Shown piece by piece: positions 1 through 8,098 of a stretch of 64,000 nucleotides of DNA. Under the pieces are notes generated by a model that was given only the letters and a program-made list of their open reading frames with translations, ran no database searches and was not told where the DNA came from. The translations under genes and the position numbers were made by a program. Origin of the DNA: Candidatus Binataceae bacterium (lineage in GTDB: Bacteria; Desulfobacterota; Binatia; Binatales; Binataceae); contig DATGHL010000017.1 of NCBI GenBank assembly GCA_035308025.1, forward strand, positions 50,494 through 114,493, given 5' to 3'. Numbering within the stretch: position 1 is the first letter of the stretch; the number at the start of each line of letters is the position of its first letter.

Positions 1-844
1 TGACCTCTCCAAGCCGGACGGCCTGCTCGCAATTGGCCCCGAGCATCTGTGCGAATTCCTTACGCCGCTGCCGGTTGAGCGGCTGTGGGGCGTCGGGCGG
101 GTGACGCTCGAGCGGCTGCAGCGCATGGGAATCATTACGATCGGTGATCTGGCGGCGCGCGACAGCGCCGCGCTACGCGCGATGCTCGGCTCTTTCGGGG
201 CGCATTTGTACGAGCTTGCCCACGGCCGCGACCCGCGTCCGGTCGTCGGCGACTGGCAGCGCAAATCCTATGGCGAAGAGAACACCTTCGAGCACGATCT
301 GGCGCTCGACGCGCTCGAACTGAAACGCACGCTCATCGCTCATGCCGCGGCCCTGGGCCGGCGGCTGCGCGCGGACCAGGTGCAAGCGCGCACCATCACG
401 CTGAAACTCAAGCTCGCGCGGCCGCTCGGCGGTGGACGCTATCCGAGTCTCACCCGGAGCTATTCGCTCGACGCCGCCACCGATGATACCGGCGCGATCG
501 CGCGCACTGCGATCGCGCTGCTGGAGCGCGTCGATGACCGCGATCGCATAAGACTCGCCGGCATCCAGGCGCATAACCTCGAACGCCTCGACGCGGCGCA
601 ACTCGGGCTCTTCGATCGCCGCCAGGGGGCGAACCAGCGGAACGAAGTGGAGCGAGCAGGCGAGTCTGCGAGCTGCGTTCCAGGAAACGAGTCTGTGACG
701 CGCGGCCAAGGTCAAGACCAAGCCTCAAAAGCCAGCAGGCTAAACCGCGCCCTCGATCAAGTAACGACGCGCTTCGGCGCCGCCGCCGTGACCCGCGGGA
801 TGACCGAGGCGACTCGCGCCGCGCCCACTCGCCGTATCAAGTGA
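1..844 (+). CDS. dinB: DNA polymerase IV (Y-family), 3' part
   Basis: The frame is open from base 2 and lacks the catalytic palm and fingers, which lie outside the window. What remains begins with SKPDGLLAIGP and VERLWGVGR, the thumb/helix-hairpin-helix region of DinB enzymes, and continues through the little-finger domain that contacts the beta clamp. DinB copies past DNA lesions. The usual C-terminal block (RFGAAAVTRG) is present. About 30 residues just before it are encoded partly by a dispersed repeat (649-679) that has kept the frame. The last 88 bases overlap the convergent glycosylase gene. The family is clear; the 5' end cannot be judged. Confidence 0.9.
   Translation, partial: DLSKPDGLLAIGPEHLCEFLTPLPVERLWGVGRVTLERLQRMGIITIGDLAARDSAALRAMLGSFGAHLYELAHGRDPRPVVGDWQRKSYGEENTFEHDLALDALELKRTLIAHAAALGRRLRADQVQARTITLKLKLARPLGGGRYPSLTRSYSLDAATDDTGAIARTAIALLERVDDRDRIRLAGIQAHNLERLDAAQLGLFDRRQGANQRNEVERAGESASCVPGNESVTRGQGQDQASKASRLNRALDQVTTRFGAAAVTRGMTEATRAAPTRRIK
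649..679 (+). repeat. 31-base dispersed repeat, copy A (inside dinB)
   Basis: This stretch, beginning GGAGCGAGCAGGCGAGTCTG, is identical over 31 bases to 12980-13010. A 24-base stretch of it recurs on the opposite strand at 45078-45101 with one mismatch. Here it lies within the dinB reading frame and encodes part of a linker (…RAGESASC…) that ordinary DinB proteins do not have. Confidence 0.85.
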
Positions 845-1473
845 GCACCGCGCAGCTCGCGGCGAAAAAGTTCCGCGAGCTGAGCGGTGTAATCTTCCAG
901 GCTCCGGATTCCGACCCGGCGCATCCCGGCGATATTGATCGACGAGGGATGCATTAGCGGAATTACGCGGTAACCGGCGGGAGACGCAATCGTCGAAGCG
1001 TGGACTTCGGCGATTTTGATCGAGCGTCCCAGAACGGCGGACGCCGCGCGCACCCCGAAGGCAAAGATCACGCGCGGATGAACGATCTCGAGTTCGCGCG
1101 CGAGGTAACGATTCACGCAAGTCACGGTTTCAGCGTTACTCGGTGAACGATTCGCGCCGCTCGGGGAGGTTGGCCAACATTTAACCGCGTCGCTGAAATA
1201 AAAGGCGTCTTCGATTTCGAGCTGCGTCGGCAATAGTGCGAGCGCGATGGCGCGCCGCACTGTCAGATTCCGCGGATTCGAGAAGGGCCGACCATTTTCA
1301 AGTGAGACCCGGCCCGGCGCCTCGCCGAGAATCATCAGGCCATTATCAGGATTGCCGCGCGCTGCCGGCGGGAACTTCCGCCACGGCGCCAGCGACGGAC
1401 ACTCGTGGCAACGCATCGCGCGCTGCCAGAAACGCGCGAGGTCCGCCGCCGCGCTCGCAGTCTTGTCCCCCAT
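757..1473 (-). CDS. Uracil-DNA glycosylase, Fe-S (family 4/5-like)
   Basis: A 238-residue protein of the uracil-DNA glycosylase superfamily, which removes uracil from DNA as the first step of base excision repair. Visible features are the motif GEAPG (residues 50-54), HPSS (175-178), and four cysteines placed as in the Fe-S-bearing families 4 and 5: C22 and C25 near the N terminus, then C99 and C119. It starts 9 bases after the dnaN stop, so it is probably co-transcribed with dnaA-dnaN. Its 3' end overlaps the convergent dinB by 88 bases, and its Arg/Val-rich tail is the antisense of the dinB terminus. Family 4 versus 5 cannot be settled by eye. Confidence 0.85.
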   Translation of the reverse strand: MGDKTASAAADLARFWQRAMRCHECPSLAPWRKFPPAARGNPDNGLMILGEAPGRVSLENGRPFSNPRNLTVRRAIALALLPTQLEIEDAFYFSDAVKCWPTSPSGANRSPSNAETVTCVNRYLARELEIVHPRVIFAFGVRAASAVLGRSIKIAEVHASTIASPAGYRVIPLMHPSSINIAGMRRVGIRSLEDYTAQLAELFRRELRGAHLIRRVGAARVASVIPRVTAAAPKRVVT

Positions 1474-1482
1474 AAAATTCGC

Positions 1483-2613
1483 TCATAGCCGCATCGGCAT
1501 CACGACATACTTGAAGCTCGAGTCGGTGTCGCTCGTCATCACGCACGGGCTGACCTCGTCGGTCATGCCGAGTATCGCGTCGCCGTCGGTCAGAACATTC
1601 AGCACCTGTTGCAAGTAGGCGCCGTTGAAGCCGGCCGCAAACTCCTCACCGTTGAAATCAATGTCGAGCGTCTCGCTCGCCTCACCCGTCTCCGGGCTGG
1701 TTGAAGAGACCGTCAGCATCCCGGCAGAGAAGCCCAGCTTGACGCCGTGGTAGCGCTCATTGGAAAAAATCGCGGCGCGCTTGATCGTGCCGAGTAGCGC
1801 TTCGCGCGCGACCGCGACCTGATACCGCGATTCCTTGGGCACGACACCGCGATAGTCGGGAAACTCGCCTTCGACTAACCGCATCGAGACTTCGGTCCGT
1901 CCGCGCGTGAGCGAAGCCAGATTGCTGTCGATCACCAGTGCGGCTGCCGTGTCGCCCGCTTGATCCAGCAGCTTGCGCAGCTCCGCGAGTCCCTTGCGCG
2001 GAATGATTGCGCCGCCCGTCATCGTGAAGCCGGCGACTTCCCGATCAATCATCGAGAGCCGATGGCCGTCAGTCGCGACCATCCGGACGACTCCGGGCTC
2101 AGGCGATTCGATAAAGACGCCGCTCAGATTATAACGAGCTTCATCCGGACTAACGGCGAAGATTGTGCGATCAATCATCGCAGCCAGCACCGCAGAATCG
2201 ATCTTGAGCTCGCTCCGCGCCGGCGCTTTCGGGCCCTCACCCTTGACGTTCTGCGCCGGCATCGCGGGAAAACTGCGCGGATCCAAGCCCGGCATCTTGA
2301 AGCGCGCGCGCCCGCATTTGAGTTCGACCGCATCGTTATCGAGCACCTTAAGGCCGACCTTGTCGCCGTTGGCCTCGCGCACGACCTCGAATAGTTTGCG
2401 CGCGTTCAGCGTGAGTTTGCCCTCGGTGCCGGCTTCGCATTCCAGGCGCGTGCGAATTCCAACTTCGAGATCCGTGGCCGAAAGCTCGAGCTGGTCGCGC
2501 GTTATATCGAGCAGCACATGCCCGAGTATCGGCACCGTGTTGCGGCGCTCGACGATCCCCTGAACCATCCCGAGGCCATTCAAAAACAACGCCCGCTCGA
2601 TGACGAATTCCAT
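1483..2613 (-). CDS. dnaN: DNA polymerase III beta sliding clamp
   Basis: The ring-shaped processivity clamp that holds the replicative polymerase on DNA. The protein is about 376 residues, the normal family length, and begins MEFVIERALFLNG with the typical VERRNTVPILGHVLL block, ending in VMPMRL. An upstream in-frame ATG exists at 2619, but the AGGAA Shine-Dalgarno abuts it directly. The ATG at 2613 has a 6-base spacing and gives the family's usual N terminus, so I prefer it. The gene lies downstream of dnaA in the same direction, the common dnaA-dnaN arrangement, and is followed closely by the glycosylase gene. Confidence 0.97.
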   Translation of the reverse strand: MEFVIERALFLNGLGMVQGIVERRNTVPILGHVLLDITRDQLELSATDLEVGIRTRLECEAGTEGKLTLNARKLFEVVREANGDKVGLKVLDNDAVELKCGRARFKMPGLDPRSFPAMPAQNVKGEGPKAPARSELKIDSAVLAAMIDRTIFAVSPDEARYNLSGVFIESPEPGVVRMVATDGHRLSMIDREVAGFTMTGGAIIPRKGLAELRKLLDQAGDTAAALVIDSNLASLTRGRTEVSMRLVEGEFPDYRGVVPKESRYQVAVAREALLGTIKRAAIFSNERYHGVKLGFSAGMLTVSSTSPETGEASETLDIDFNGEEFAAGFNGAYLQQVLNVLTDGDAILGMTDEVSPCVMTSDTDSSFKYVVMPMRL

Positions 2614-2619
2614 TGCCAT

Positions 2620-2862
2620 TTCCTGTTTGCGTTCCCCGCTCTTCTATTTCTAATTGATTAAATTAAAAGAAATAAACAGAAGTAGAAGGCGCTGTGGATT
2701 TGTTGAAAGACCGCGCAAGCGCCCGCTCCATTACGATAATTCTCGCGCATAATCCTGTGACCGCAGCGCCGTGCTCATGACCGGCTCGTGAGCATATCGC
2801 GATCGGCTGTGGATTGGCTTGGACTTCTCCCATGCTTTTCCCCAGAAGGTTCAACAGGTGAT
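2620..2862. promoter_or_regulatory. dnaA-dnaN spacer with AT-rich tract and DnaA-box-like sites
   Basis: The 243-base spacer holds an AT-rich stretch (about 2641-2688) in an otherwise GC-rich region. It also carries two TGTGGATT sites (2693-2701 and 2808-2816), each differing at two positions from the DnaA box TTATCCACA read on the other strand. This resembles the dnaA-dnaN spacer used as part of oriC in several bacteria. It may equally hold the dnaN promoter. The 67-residue open frame here has no recognisable features. Confidence 0.4.
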
Positions 2863-4299
2863 TCACGCGGCGCTGGCGTGCGTCGCCTTCAGTTCGCGCT
2901 CGACTTTCTCGATCGAAAACCGAAACGCTGAATCATTGCCGATCCGCCGTGCAATCAGATTATACGCGTGAATCACGGTCGAGTGGTCACGCGAGAAGTG
3001 CTCGCCAATCATGGGAAATGAGCTGTCCGTCATTTTGCGGCAGAGGTACATCGCGACCTGGCGGCAAAAGGCGATATGCTGGGTGCGTTTTTTGGACTTG
3101 AGATCAGCCAGCCGGATATGGAAAGAATCTGCGACAATTTTCTGGATCACTTCGATATCCGGCTTTAACTCATGCGTGCGCACCATGTCGCGCAGGGCCT
3201 GCCGCGCGAACTCCACCGTGATCGGCAGATTGCCGATTGAAGCTAGCGCCACCAACCGGGTGAGCGAGCCTTCGAGCTCGCGCACATTGGAGCTGATGTT
3301 TTGGGCGATCCAGAGCGCCACCTCGGACGACAGGTCAAGCCGTTCGGCCGTAGCTTTTTTCTGGATGATCGCGACGCGGGTTTCGAGGTCCGGCGCAGCG
3401 ATGTCAGCCAGCAGACCCGATTCAAAGCGGTTCCGCAGCCGTTCCTCCAGACCGGTGATGTCTCGCGGCGCTTTGTCCGAGGTCAGGACGATCTGATGGC
3501 GATCGGCGTGCAAGGAATTGAAAGTGTGGAAGAATTCTTCCTGGGTGCGCTCGCGGCCGGCCAGAAACTGCACGTCGTCGAGGATCAGAGTGTCGGCGCG
3601 CCGGAACTTTTCCTTGAACTCGCTCATTCGGTCGCCGCGCAGCGAGCTGATGAGCTCGTTCATAAAAACCTCGGCGGGCATGAAGAGCACTTTGCGCGCC
3701 CGTCCACTGGCCTCCCAGATGTGGTGGCCGATCGCGGTTGCGAGATGGGTCTTGCCCAATCCCACACCGCCATAGAGGAATAGCGGATTATATTTGGTGC
3801 CGGGCTGAGTTGCCGCGGCCAGCGCCGCGGCATGGGCGAACTGGTTGCTCGAGCCCACCACGAATTCGCCGAAAGTGTAGCGCGCGATGAGTTGCGGATG
3901 GAGCCCGCGCCGTTCCGGCGCCTCAGCTGGCGCTGGCGTCGGACTGCGGCTGTTTGCGGCTTTGCGGTGATTGCCGTTGGCGTTACCGTTGCTCTGGCCG
4001 TTACCGTTGCTCTGGCCGTTACCGTTGCTCTTGACGTTGCCGTTGCTATGGCCGTTTGCGGCAGCATTCGAGATCAACTTGATCACGACCGCTTCACCTG
4101 CCGCGAAGGCAATCGCCTCGCGCAGCAGCTCCATGTGATGGCTGGTGATCCAGTCGCGGAAGAATTTATTGGGCGCTTCAATAGTTGCGGTTTGACTTTC
4201 CAGCGCGATGAGTTTGAGCGGCTCGATCCAGGTTTCAAAGCCAACCTTTCCCATGACTTCCCGCAGACGATCCCCAGCTTTTTGCCAGACACCGTTCAT
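2863..4299 (-). CDS. dnaA: Chromosomal replication initiator DnaA
   Basis: AAA+ ATPase that opens the replication origin. The 478 residues show domain I, a low-complexity linker (about 82-130), a Walker A motif GGVGLGKT (177-184), Walker B LILDD (238-242), and the DNA-binding signature SRDHSTVIHAYN (from about 436). The linker contains an unusual run of Asn/Gly/Ser repeats encoded by a short tandem DNA repeat. A strong Shine-Dalgarno AAGGAGG lies 5 bases before the ATG. The inverted pair of DnaA-box-like sequences 70-90 bases upstream suggests autoregulation or origin function. Confidence 0.98.
   Translation of the reverse strand: MNGVWQKAGDRLREVMGKVGFETWIEPLKLIALESQTATIEAPNKFFRDWITSHHMELLREAIAFAAGEAVVIKLISNAAANGHSNGNVKSNGNGQSNGNGQSNGNANGNHRKAANSRSPTPAPAEAPERRGLHPQLIARYTFGEFVVGSSNQFAHAAALAAATQPGTKYNPLFLYGGVGLGKTHLATAIGHHIWEASGRARKVLFMPAEVFMNELISSLRGDRMSEFKEKFRRADTLILDDVQFLAGRERTQEEFFHTFNSLHADRHQIVLTSDKAPRDITGLEERLRNRFESGLLADIAAPDLETRVAIIQKKATAERLDLSSEVALWIAQNISSNVRELEGSLTRLVALASIGNLPITVEFARQALRDMVRTHELKPDIEVIQKIVADSFHIRLADLKSKKRTQHIAFCRQVAMYLCRKMTDSSFPMIGEHFSRDHSTVIHAYNLIARRIGNDSAFRFSIEKVERELKATHASAA
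3971..4060. repeat. 18-base tandem repeat in dnaA linker
   Basis: Imperfect tandem copies of GCCGTTACCGTTGCTCTG, read on the plus strand, encode the Asn-Gly-rich part of DnaA domain II. The unit is a multiple of three, so copy-number changes leave the frame intact. Confidence 0.8.
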
Positions 4300-4862
4300 C
4301 CATGACCTCCTTCGACGAGTTCCGTTGCGACCGAATCGAATTCACGAGGAACACTTACACACAGACTTATTAACAATTGTTGATAAGACCCTTTCTCCCT
4401 TTTGCGGTAAGGGTTGAAGGATAACCAGACAACGGTCCGTCAACTCATCCGAAGGGTGCGCGATGAAGCCGGGGACGGCTGCGCGCAAGCAATAGGTAGC
4501 AACCTCGGCGAGCAAACGCCGCGAAACATCCTCGATCCCCGAAGCCCATCAGTCCCCCCCGGAACAGCTTCTGAAAGACGACCCACTGGTGGTGAAGGTG
4601 AATGAAATACTTCTTGGATCGCGACGTGGTCAAGAATTGCGCGCAATAAAAATTAAAAGTGCGCGGCTTTGTTGAAAAAAAATCGTGTACGACCGGCGTA
4701 AAGAAATTTCCAGTTTGACCGCGCTGCTGTCGCGCGCACGCGCAATGGCTCCAGGAGCCAAGATGCATGTGATACTTTAAGCGAACCGCGCGATCGGCTT
4801 GCACCGCGGCGGGTCGCAGTATTTGATGAGAGCGCGACCGGACCGCAGCAGATTTCCCGTCT
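4300..4862. other. Gene-free divergent region between dnaA and hemL, possible origin part
   Basis: These 563 bases hold no convincing gene. They contain a DnaA-box-like palindrome (4368-4387), an AT-rich patch near 4640-4690, and a possible folded segment. In that segment GGGGAC (4471-4476) can pair with GTCCCC (4552-4557), enclosing a hairpin CGGCG-AGCAAA-CGCCG (4506-4521). Short minus-strand open frames here have no recognisable domains and are treated as chance. The dnaA and hemL promoters must lie within it. I see no clear -35/-10 pair. Confidence 0.4.
4368..4387. promoter_or_regulatory. Inverted pair of DnaA-box-like sites upstream of dnaA
   Basis: TTATTAACAATTGTTGATAA is a near-perfect palindrome made of TTATTAACA and, on the other strand, TTATCAACA. 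Each is one mismatch from TTATNCACA, the DnaA-box consensus. It sits about 70 bases upstream of the dnaA start codon, where DnaA autoregulatory or origin boxes commonly lie. Confidence 0.45.
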
Positions 4863-6167
4863 ATGGCAGGATATTCCGATAAAACTTCGCGCGCGCTTTT
4901 TGCGCGGGCCGCACGACGAATTCCGGGCGCGGTGAATTCTCCGGTGCGCGCGTGGAATGCAGTGGGCGGCGCGCCGATCTTTATCGAGCGGGCGAGCGGC
5001 GCTTACGTCTTCGACGCCGACCAGAATCGTCTAATCGATTATGTTGGCTCTTACGGCCCGGCTATTCTCGGCCATGCCCATCCCACCATTGCCGGTGCGC
5101 TCGCAGAGCAAGCCCGGCTTGGCTTTTCCTTCGGCGCGCCGACCGCGCTTGAGGTCGAGCTCGCCGAAATGATCGGCGCCGCAATTCCGCTCGCGGAGAA
5201 GGTTCGCTTGGTCAGCTCCGGCACTGAGGCCGGCATGACGGCGCTGCGGATCGCGCGCGCTGCTACCGGACGGCCCGGTTTCATCAAGTTTGACGGTTGC
5301 TATCACGGCCACAGCGACGCGCTGCTGGTGCGCGCCGGCTCCGGCGCGTTGACGCTCGGCGTGCCGGACTCCGCCGGCGTGCCCGAAGCGCTCGCCGCAC
5401 TCACCCAGGTCGCGCCGTGGGACGCGCTCGCGGTGGTCGAGCGCTATTTTTCCGCCGATGAGAAGCGCGTCGCCGCGATCATCGTCGAAACAGTCGCCGC
5501 AAATATGGGTGTCGTGCCCGCCTCCGCCGATTTCATTCGCGAGCTCGGCGCGATCGCGCATCGCCATGGCGCGCTGCTGATCTGCGACGAAGTGATCACC
5601 GGTTTCCGGCTGCACTACGGCGCTGCGTACGATCTGGTCGGCGCCACGCCGGACTTGATGATGCTCGGGAAAATAATCGGCGGCGGGATGCCGATTGGCG
5701 CGGTGGCCGGCCCCGCCGCGCTGATGGATCTGCTCGCCCCAACCGGTCCGGTCTACCAAGCGGGAACGCTGTCGGGTAATCCGCTGTCGGTGCGCGCCGG
5801 TTTGGAGACACTTAAAATCCTCGCGCAGCCCGGCCAGTACGAGCGGCTCGAAGAATCCGGTGCGCGGCTCGAGCGCGGCCTCCGCAAGGCGCTGGCCGAA
5901 ACCGGAGTGCGCGGATGCGTCAATCGCGCAGGCTCGCTGCTGACGCTCTTCCTTGGCGTGGAACGAGTGAGTAATGCGGAAGAAGCGCGCAAAGCCGATA
6001 CCGCGGCCTTCACCCGATATTTTCGTGAAATGATCGCGCGCGGAATCTATATTCCGCCCTCGCAATTCGAGGCGATGTTTATTTCGCTGGCGCACACCGA
6101 AGATGATATCGACCTCACGATCGCCGCAGCGCGCGAAGCGCTGGCGGAACTCAAGCAGACCCGCTGA
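4863..6167 (+). CDS. hemL: Glutamate-1-semialdehyde 2,1-aminomutase
   Basis: PLP enzyme that converts glutamate-1-semialdehyde to 5-aminolevulinate in the C5 route to haem, sirohaem and B12. The 434 residues include VSSGTEA (117-123), FDGCYHGH (143-150), CDEVITGFR (241-249) and the PLP lysine K270 in MLGKIIGGGMPIGA. Length and motifs are normal for the family. The stop overlaps the next start (TGATG), linking it to the ATP synthase F0 genes. A B12-dependent mutase in this window is one consumer of the tetrapyrrole pathway. No clear Shine-Dalgarno precedes the ATG. Confidence 0.96.
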   Translation: MAGYSDKTSRALFARAARRIPGAVNSPVRAWNAVGGAPIFIERASGAYVFDADQNRLIDYVGSYGPAILGHAHPTIAGALAEQARLGFSFGAPTALEVELAEMIGAAIPLAEKVRLVSSGTEAGMTALRIARAATGRPGFIKFDGCYHGHSDALLVRAGSGALTLGVPDSAGVPEALAALTQVAPWDALAVVERYFSADEKRVAAIIVETVAANMGVVPASADFIRELGAIAHRHGALLICDEVITGFRLHYGAAYDLVGATPDLMMLGKIIGGGMPIGAVAGPAALMDLLAPTGPVYQAGTLSGNPLSVRAGLETLKILAQPGQYERLEESGARLERGLRKALAETGVRGCVNRAGSLLTLFLGVERVSNAEEARKADTAAFTRYFREMIARGIYIPPSQFEAMFISLAHTEDDIDLTIAAAREALAELKQTR

Positions 6168-6385
6168 TGATGCCCGCTGAGGCTGAACGACCGAAACTTT
6201 GGCGCTTTCTCGGTATCGGCGCCGAGTTTTTCTCGCCGATATTGGGCGGTGCTGTCGCCGGCTACTATCTCGACGAGCACTTTCGCACTCAGCCATGGAT
6301 GGTGGTGACGGGAGTCCTGCTCGGAGTTTTCCTCGGCTTCTATCGGCTGTTTGTCGAGCTGCGAAATTTTCAGAAGAGCCTGTGA
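6167..6385 (+). CDS. atpZ: AtpZ/AtpI-family F0F1 ATP synthase accessory protein
   Basis: A 72-residue protein with two membrane segments (around FSPILGGAVAGYYLDEHF and MVVTGVLLGVFLGFYRLF), the layout of AtpZ, a small accessory protein encoded at the start of atp operons and proposed to help ion uptake or F0 assembly. Its ATG overlaps the hemL stop, so it is probably translationally coupled. The assignment rests on topology, motif style and position before atpI and atpB. Confidence 0.75.
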   Translation: MMPAEAERPKLWRFLGIGAEFFSPILGGAVAGYYLDEHFRTQPWMVVTGVLLGVFLGFYRLFVELRNFQKSL

Positions 6386-6395
6386 TCTGCACGCG

Positions 6396-6788
6396 ATGAA
6401 TTGGAGCGTCCCGACGATCGCCGGAATCCAGCGGCTGGCGTTGCTGCTCACGCTTGTCGTGAGCGCGGCGCTTTTCGTTTTTGTTTCGGAGGCCGCCGCG
6501 ATCGGCGCTGTCGTTGGCGGCGTTCTGATGATCGTCAATCTCTACCTGTTGGTGCTGGTCGGGAAAACGATGGTCGCAATCGCGGGAGGCGGTGGCGCCG
6601 TCGGCGCGATTATCGCTCCGATGAAACTGCTGCTTTTCGTAGTCGTGGCCTATCTGATAATCTCGCGCCTGCACGTTGATCTGCGTGGCTTTATGTTGGG
6701 CGTCTTGACTCAGTTCGCGGCGATATTTATTGAAACTGGGCGCGTCTCCTGGCGAGGCGCGAGCGCTCCGGAGGAGCATAAGGTTTGA
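6396..6788 (+). CDS. atpI: ATP synthase subunit I
   Basis: A membrane protein of about 130 residues with four hydrophobic segments: LALLLTLVVSAALFVFV, IGAVVGGVLMIVNLYLLVL, MKLLLFVVVAYLIIS and MLGVLTQFAAIFIE. It matches AtpI, which assists c-ring assembly. The open frame extends up to 6351, but that start would overlap atpZ and add charged residues. The ATG at 6396 gives the normal N terminus MNWSVPTIAGIQRLA. It is followed without a gap by atpB. Confidence 0.75.
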   Translation: MNWSVPTIAGIQRLALLLTLVVSAALFVFVSEAAAIGAVVGGVLMIVNLYLLVLVGKTMVAIAGGGGAVGAIIAPMKLLLFVVVAYLIISRLHVDLRGFMLGVLTQFAAIFIETGRVSWRGASAPEEHKV

Positions 6789-7480
6789 GGCCGGTTAATT
6801 TTTTCGAGTTAGCTTCCCACGCGTTGGGGAAATTTCCGCCGGTGCTCATTGGCGCCTGGCTGGTGATGGGACTCTTATTGCTTTTCGGCTTTGCTGCGCG
6901 AAGCGCGTTAGCGGCAGCGCCCGAGCCGATGCTGCCCGACGAAGGGATCACGCTGCGCCACGTGGCCGAAGTGATCGCCGAATGGCTCGACGGCTTCGTC
7001 GCGCAAGTCTCCGAGTTGCATGGCGCGCGCAAGCTGGTGCCGTTTTTCGGCAGCATTTTTCTGTTTATTCTGACCGCGAATTTCCTCGGCCTGATCCCGG
7101 GGATGGAGCCGCCAACCAACGACATGGATCTGACCTTCGCGCTCGCCGGCATCTGCTTTTTTTTCTATCTCTACCAGGGCTTCAAGGCGCATGGCGCAGG
7201 CTATTTGAAAACTTTTCTCGGCCCGGTGCTCTTTCTGCTGCCGCTGCTGATGCCGATCGAAATCGCGGATAATCTTTTCCGTCCGTTTTCGCTCGGTGTT
7301 CGTCTGTTCGCAAATATGTTCGCAGACCATCAGGTGCTCGGTCTTTTCACCAGTCTGACTTACCTGGTCATACCGATCGCTTTCTATACGCTCGGCGCGA
7401 TCGTCTGTGTAGTTCAAGCGCTAGTCTTCACCATCCTTTCGATTAGCTATGTGCGGATGGCGGCCGGCGAGTCTCATTAG
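6785..7480 (+). CDS. atpB: ATP synthase F0 subunit a
   Basis: Stator subunit that forms the two ion half-channels of the F0 motor. The 231-residue protein has the diagnostic segment RPFSLGVRLFANMFADH, whose central arginine faces the c-ring, and about six hydrophobic stretches. It starts with TTG at 6785, overlapping the atpI stop. A GGAGGA Shine-Dalgarno at 6770-6775 supports this start. The remaining ATP synthase genes (b, delta, alpha, gamma, beta, epsilon) are absent from the window, so the F0 and F1 genes are split. Confidence 0.95.
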   Translation: MRPVNFFELASHALGKFPPVLIGAWLVMGLLLLFGFAARSALAAAPEPMLPDEGITLRHVAEVIAEWLDGFVAQVSELHGARKLVPFFGSIFLFILTANFLGLIPGMEPPTNDMDLTFALAGICFFFYLYQGFKAHGAGYLKTFLGPVLFLLPLLMPIEIADNLFRPFSLGVRLFANMFADHQVLGLFTSLTYLVIPIAFYTLGAIVCVVQALVFTILSISYVRMAAGESH

Positions 7481-7636
7481 GTCATTCGGCGAAAGATCAT
7501 TCGAAAATAAATCAGAACAAAAAGTTTAAACTCCGCGACCGCCAATCCGCTCCGGCCGAAGTGTGGAAGATGATAGAGGCGAGGTTAAATAGCCCAGGAC
7601 GGAATCGACGGCGCGGCAACAAGGAGGAAGGCAGGG

Positions 7637-7966
7637 ATGATTCGTAAACTCTGGAGGACGATTGGGACAGCGCTGGTGGTGCTGATGGTGTCGCCGCTGG
7701 CGGCGCTGGCTCAGGAAGGCGCTGCGCCCGCGGGCGGGCACGGCAGCGGCCTGATCGGTTTGGGTATCGGGCTGGGTCTGGGGATCGCGGCGATGGGCTG
7801 CGGTCTCGGACAGGGCAAGCTCGGAGCTTCGGCGATGGAATCGATCGGCCGTAATCCGAACAGCACCAATCAGTTGTTTGTGCCAATGATCATCGGTCTC
7901 GCCTTTATCGAGTCGCTGACGCTCTACTCGCTGGTCGTCTCGTTCATCATGATGGGCAAGATATAA
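7637..7966 (+). CDS. atpE: ATP synthase F0 subunit c with N-terminal signal sequence
   Basis: Rotor-ring subunit. Residues 1-25 look like a cleavable signal peptide (…LVVLMVSPLAALAQ), followed by the two-helix hairpin with the glycine-rich helix GLGIGLGLGIAAMG and the ion-binding carboxylate E92. Q59, E92, S93 and Y97 match positions that coordinate Na+ in Ilyobacter and Propionigenium rings, with the same Q-E spacing of 33. A strong Shine-Dalgarno (AAGGAGGA) precedes the ATG. It ends the F0 gene group before a terminator. Ion specificity is not proven, since many H+ enzymes share part of this pattern. Confidence 0.93.
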   Translation: MIRKLWRTIGTALVVLMVSPLAALAQEGAAPAGGHGSGLIGLGIGLGLGIAAMGCGLGQGKLGASAMESIGRNPNSTNQLFVPMIIGLAFIESLTLYSLVVSFIMMGKI

Positions 7967-8033
7967 CCGAGAAGATGTAGCGAAGAAGATTCAGCAAAAT
8001 AGATGCAGAGCCTGCGCGAGCAGGAAAGAAAAG

Positions 8034-8059
8034 CGGAGCCGCTCTCGGCTCCGTTTTTT
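8034..8059 (+). terminator. Rho-independent terminator after atpE
   Basis: A perfect 8-bp stem, CGGAGCCG and CGGCTCCG with loop CTCT, is followed at once by six T residues. It lies 67 bases after the atpE stop and ends the hemL-atp unit. It faces the convergent Rieske oxygenase gene. Confidence 0.92.
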
Positions 8060-8098
8060 CTTTTGTCTTTATGGGGTGGTGCGATAATCGACGCAGCC

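Noticed and set aside
2663..2866. 67-residue open frame between dnaA and dnaN
   Set aside because: It has no recognisable features and overlaps AT-rich, DnaA-box-like DNA.
4469..4562. Possible small SRP (4.5S) RNA or other structured RNA between dnaA and hemL
   Set aside because: It has a closing GGGGAC/GTCCCC pairing and a stretch AGGTAGCAACC that recalls AGGTAGCAGCC. The essential GGxCCGGA apical part is missing, so it is kept only as a possible fold.
5031..6779. 582-residue minus-strand open frame
   Set aside because: It is antisense to hemL, atpZ and atpI, with compositionally biased, low-content sequence and no domain.
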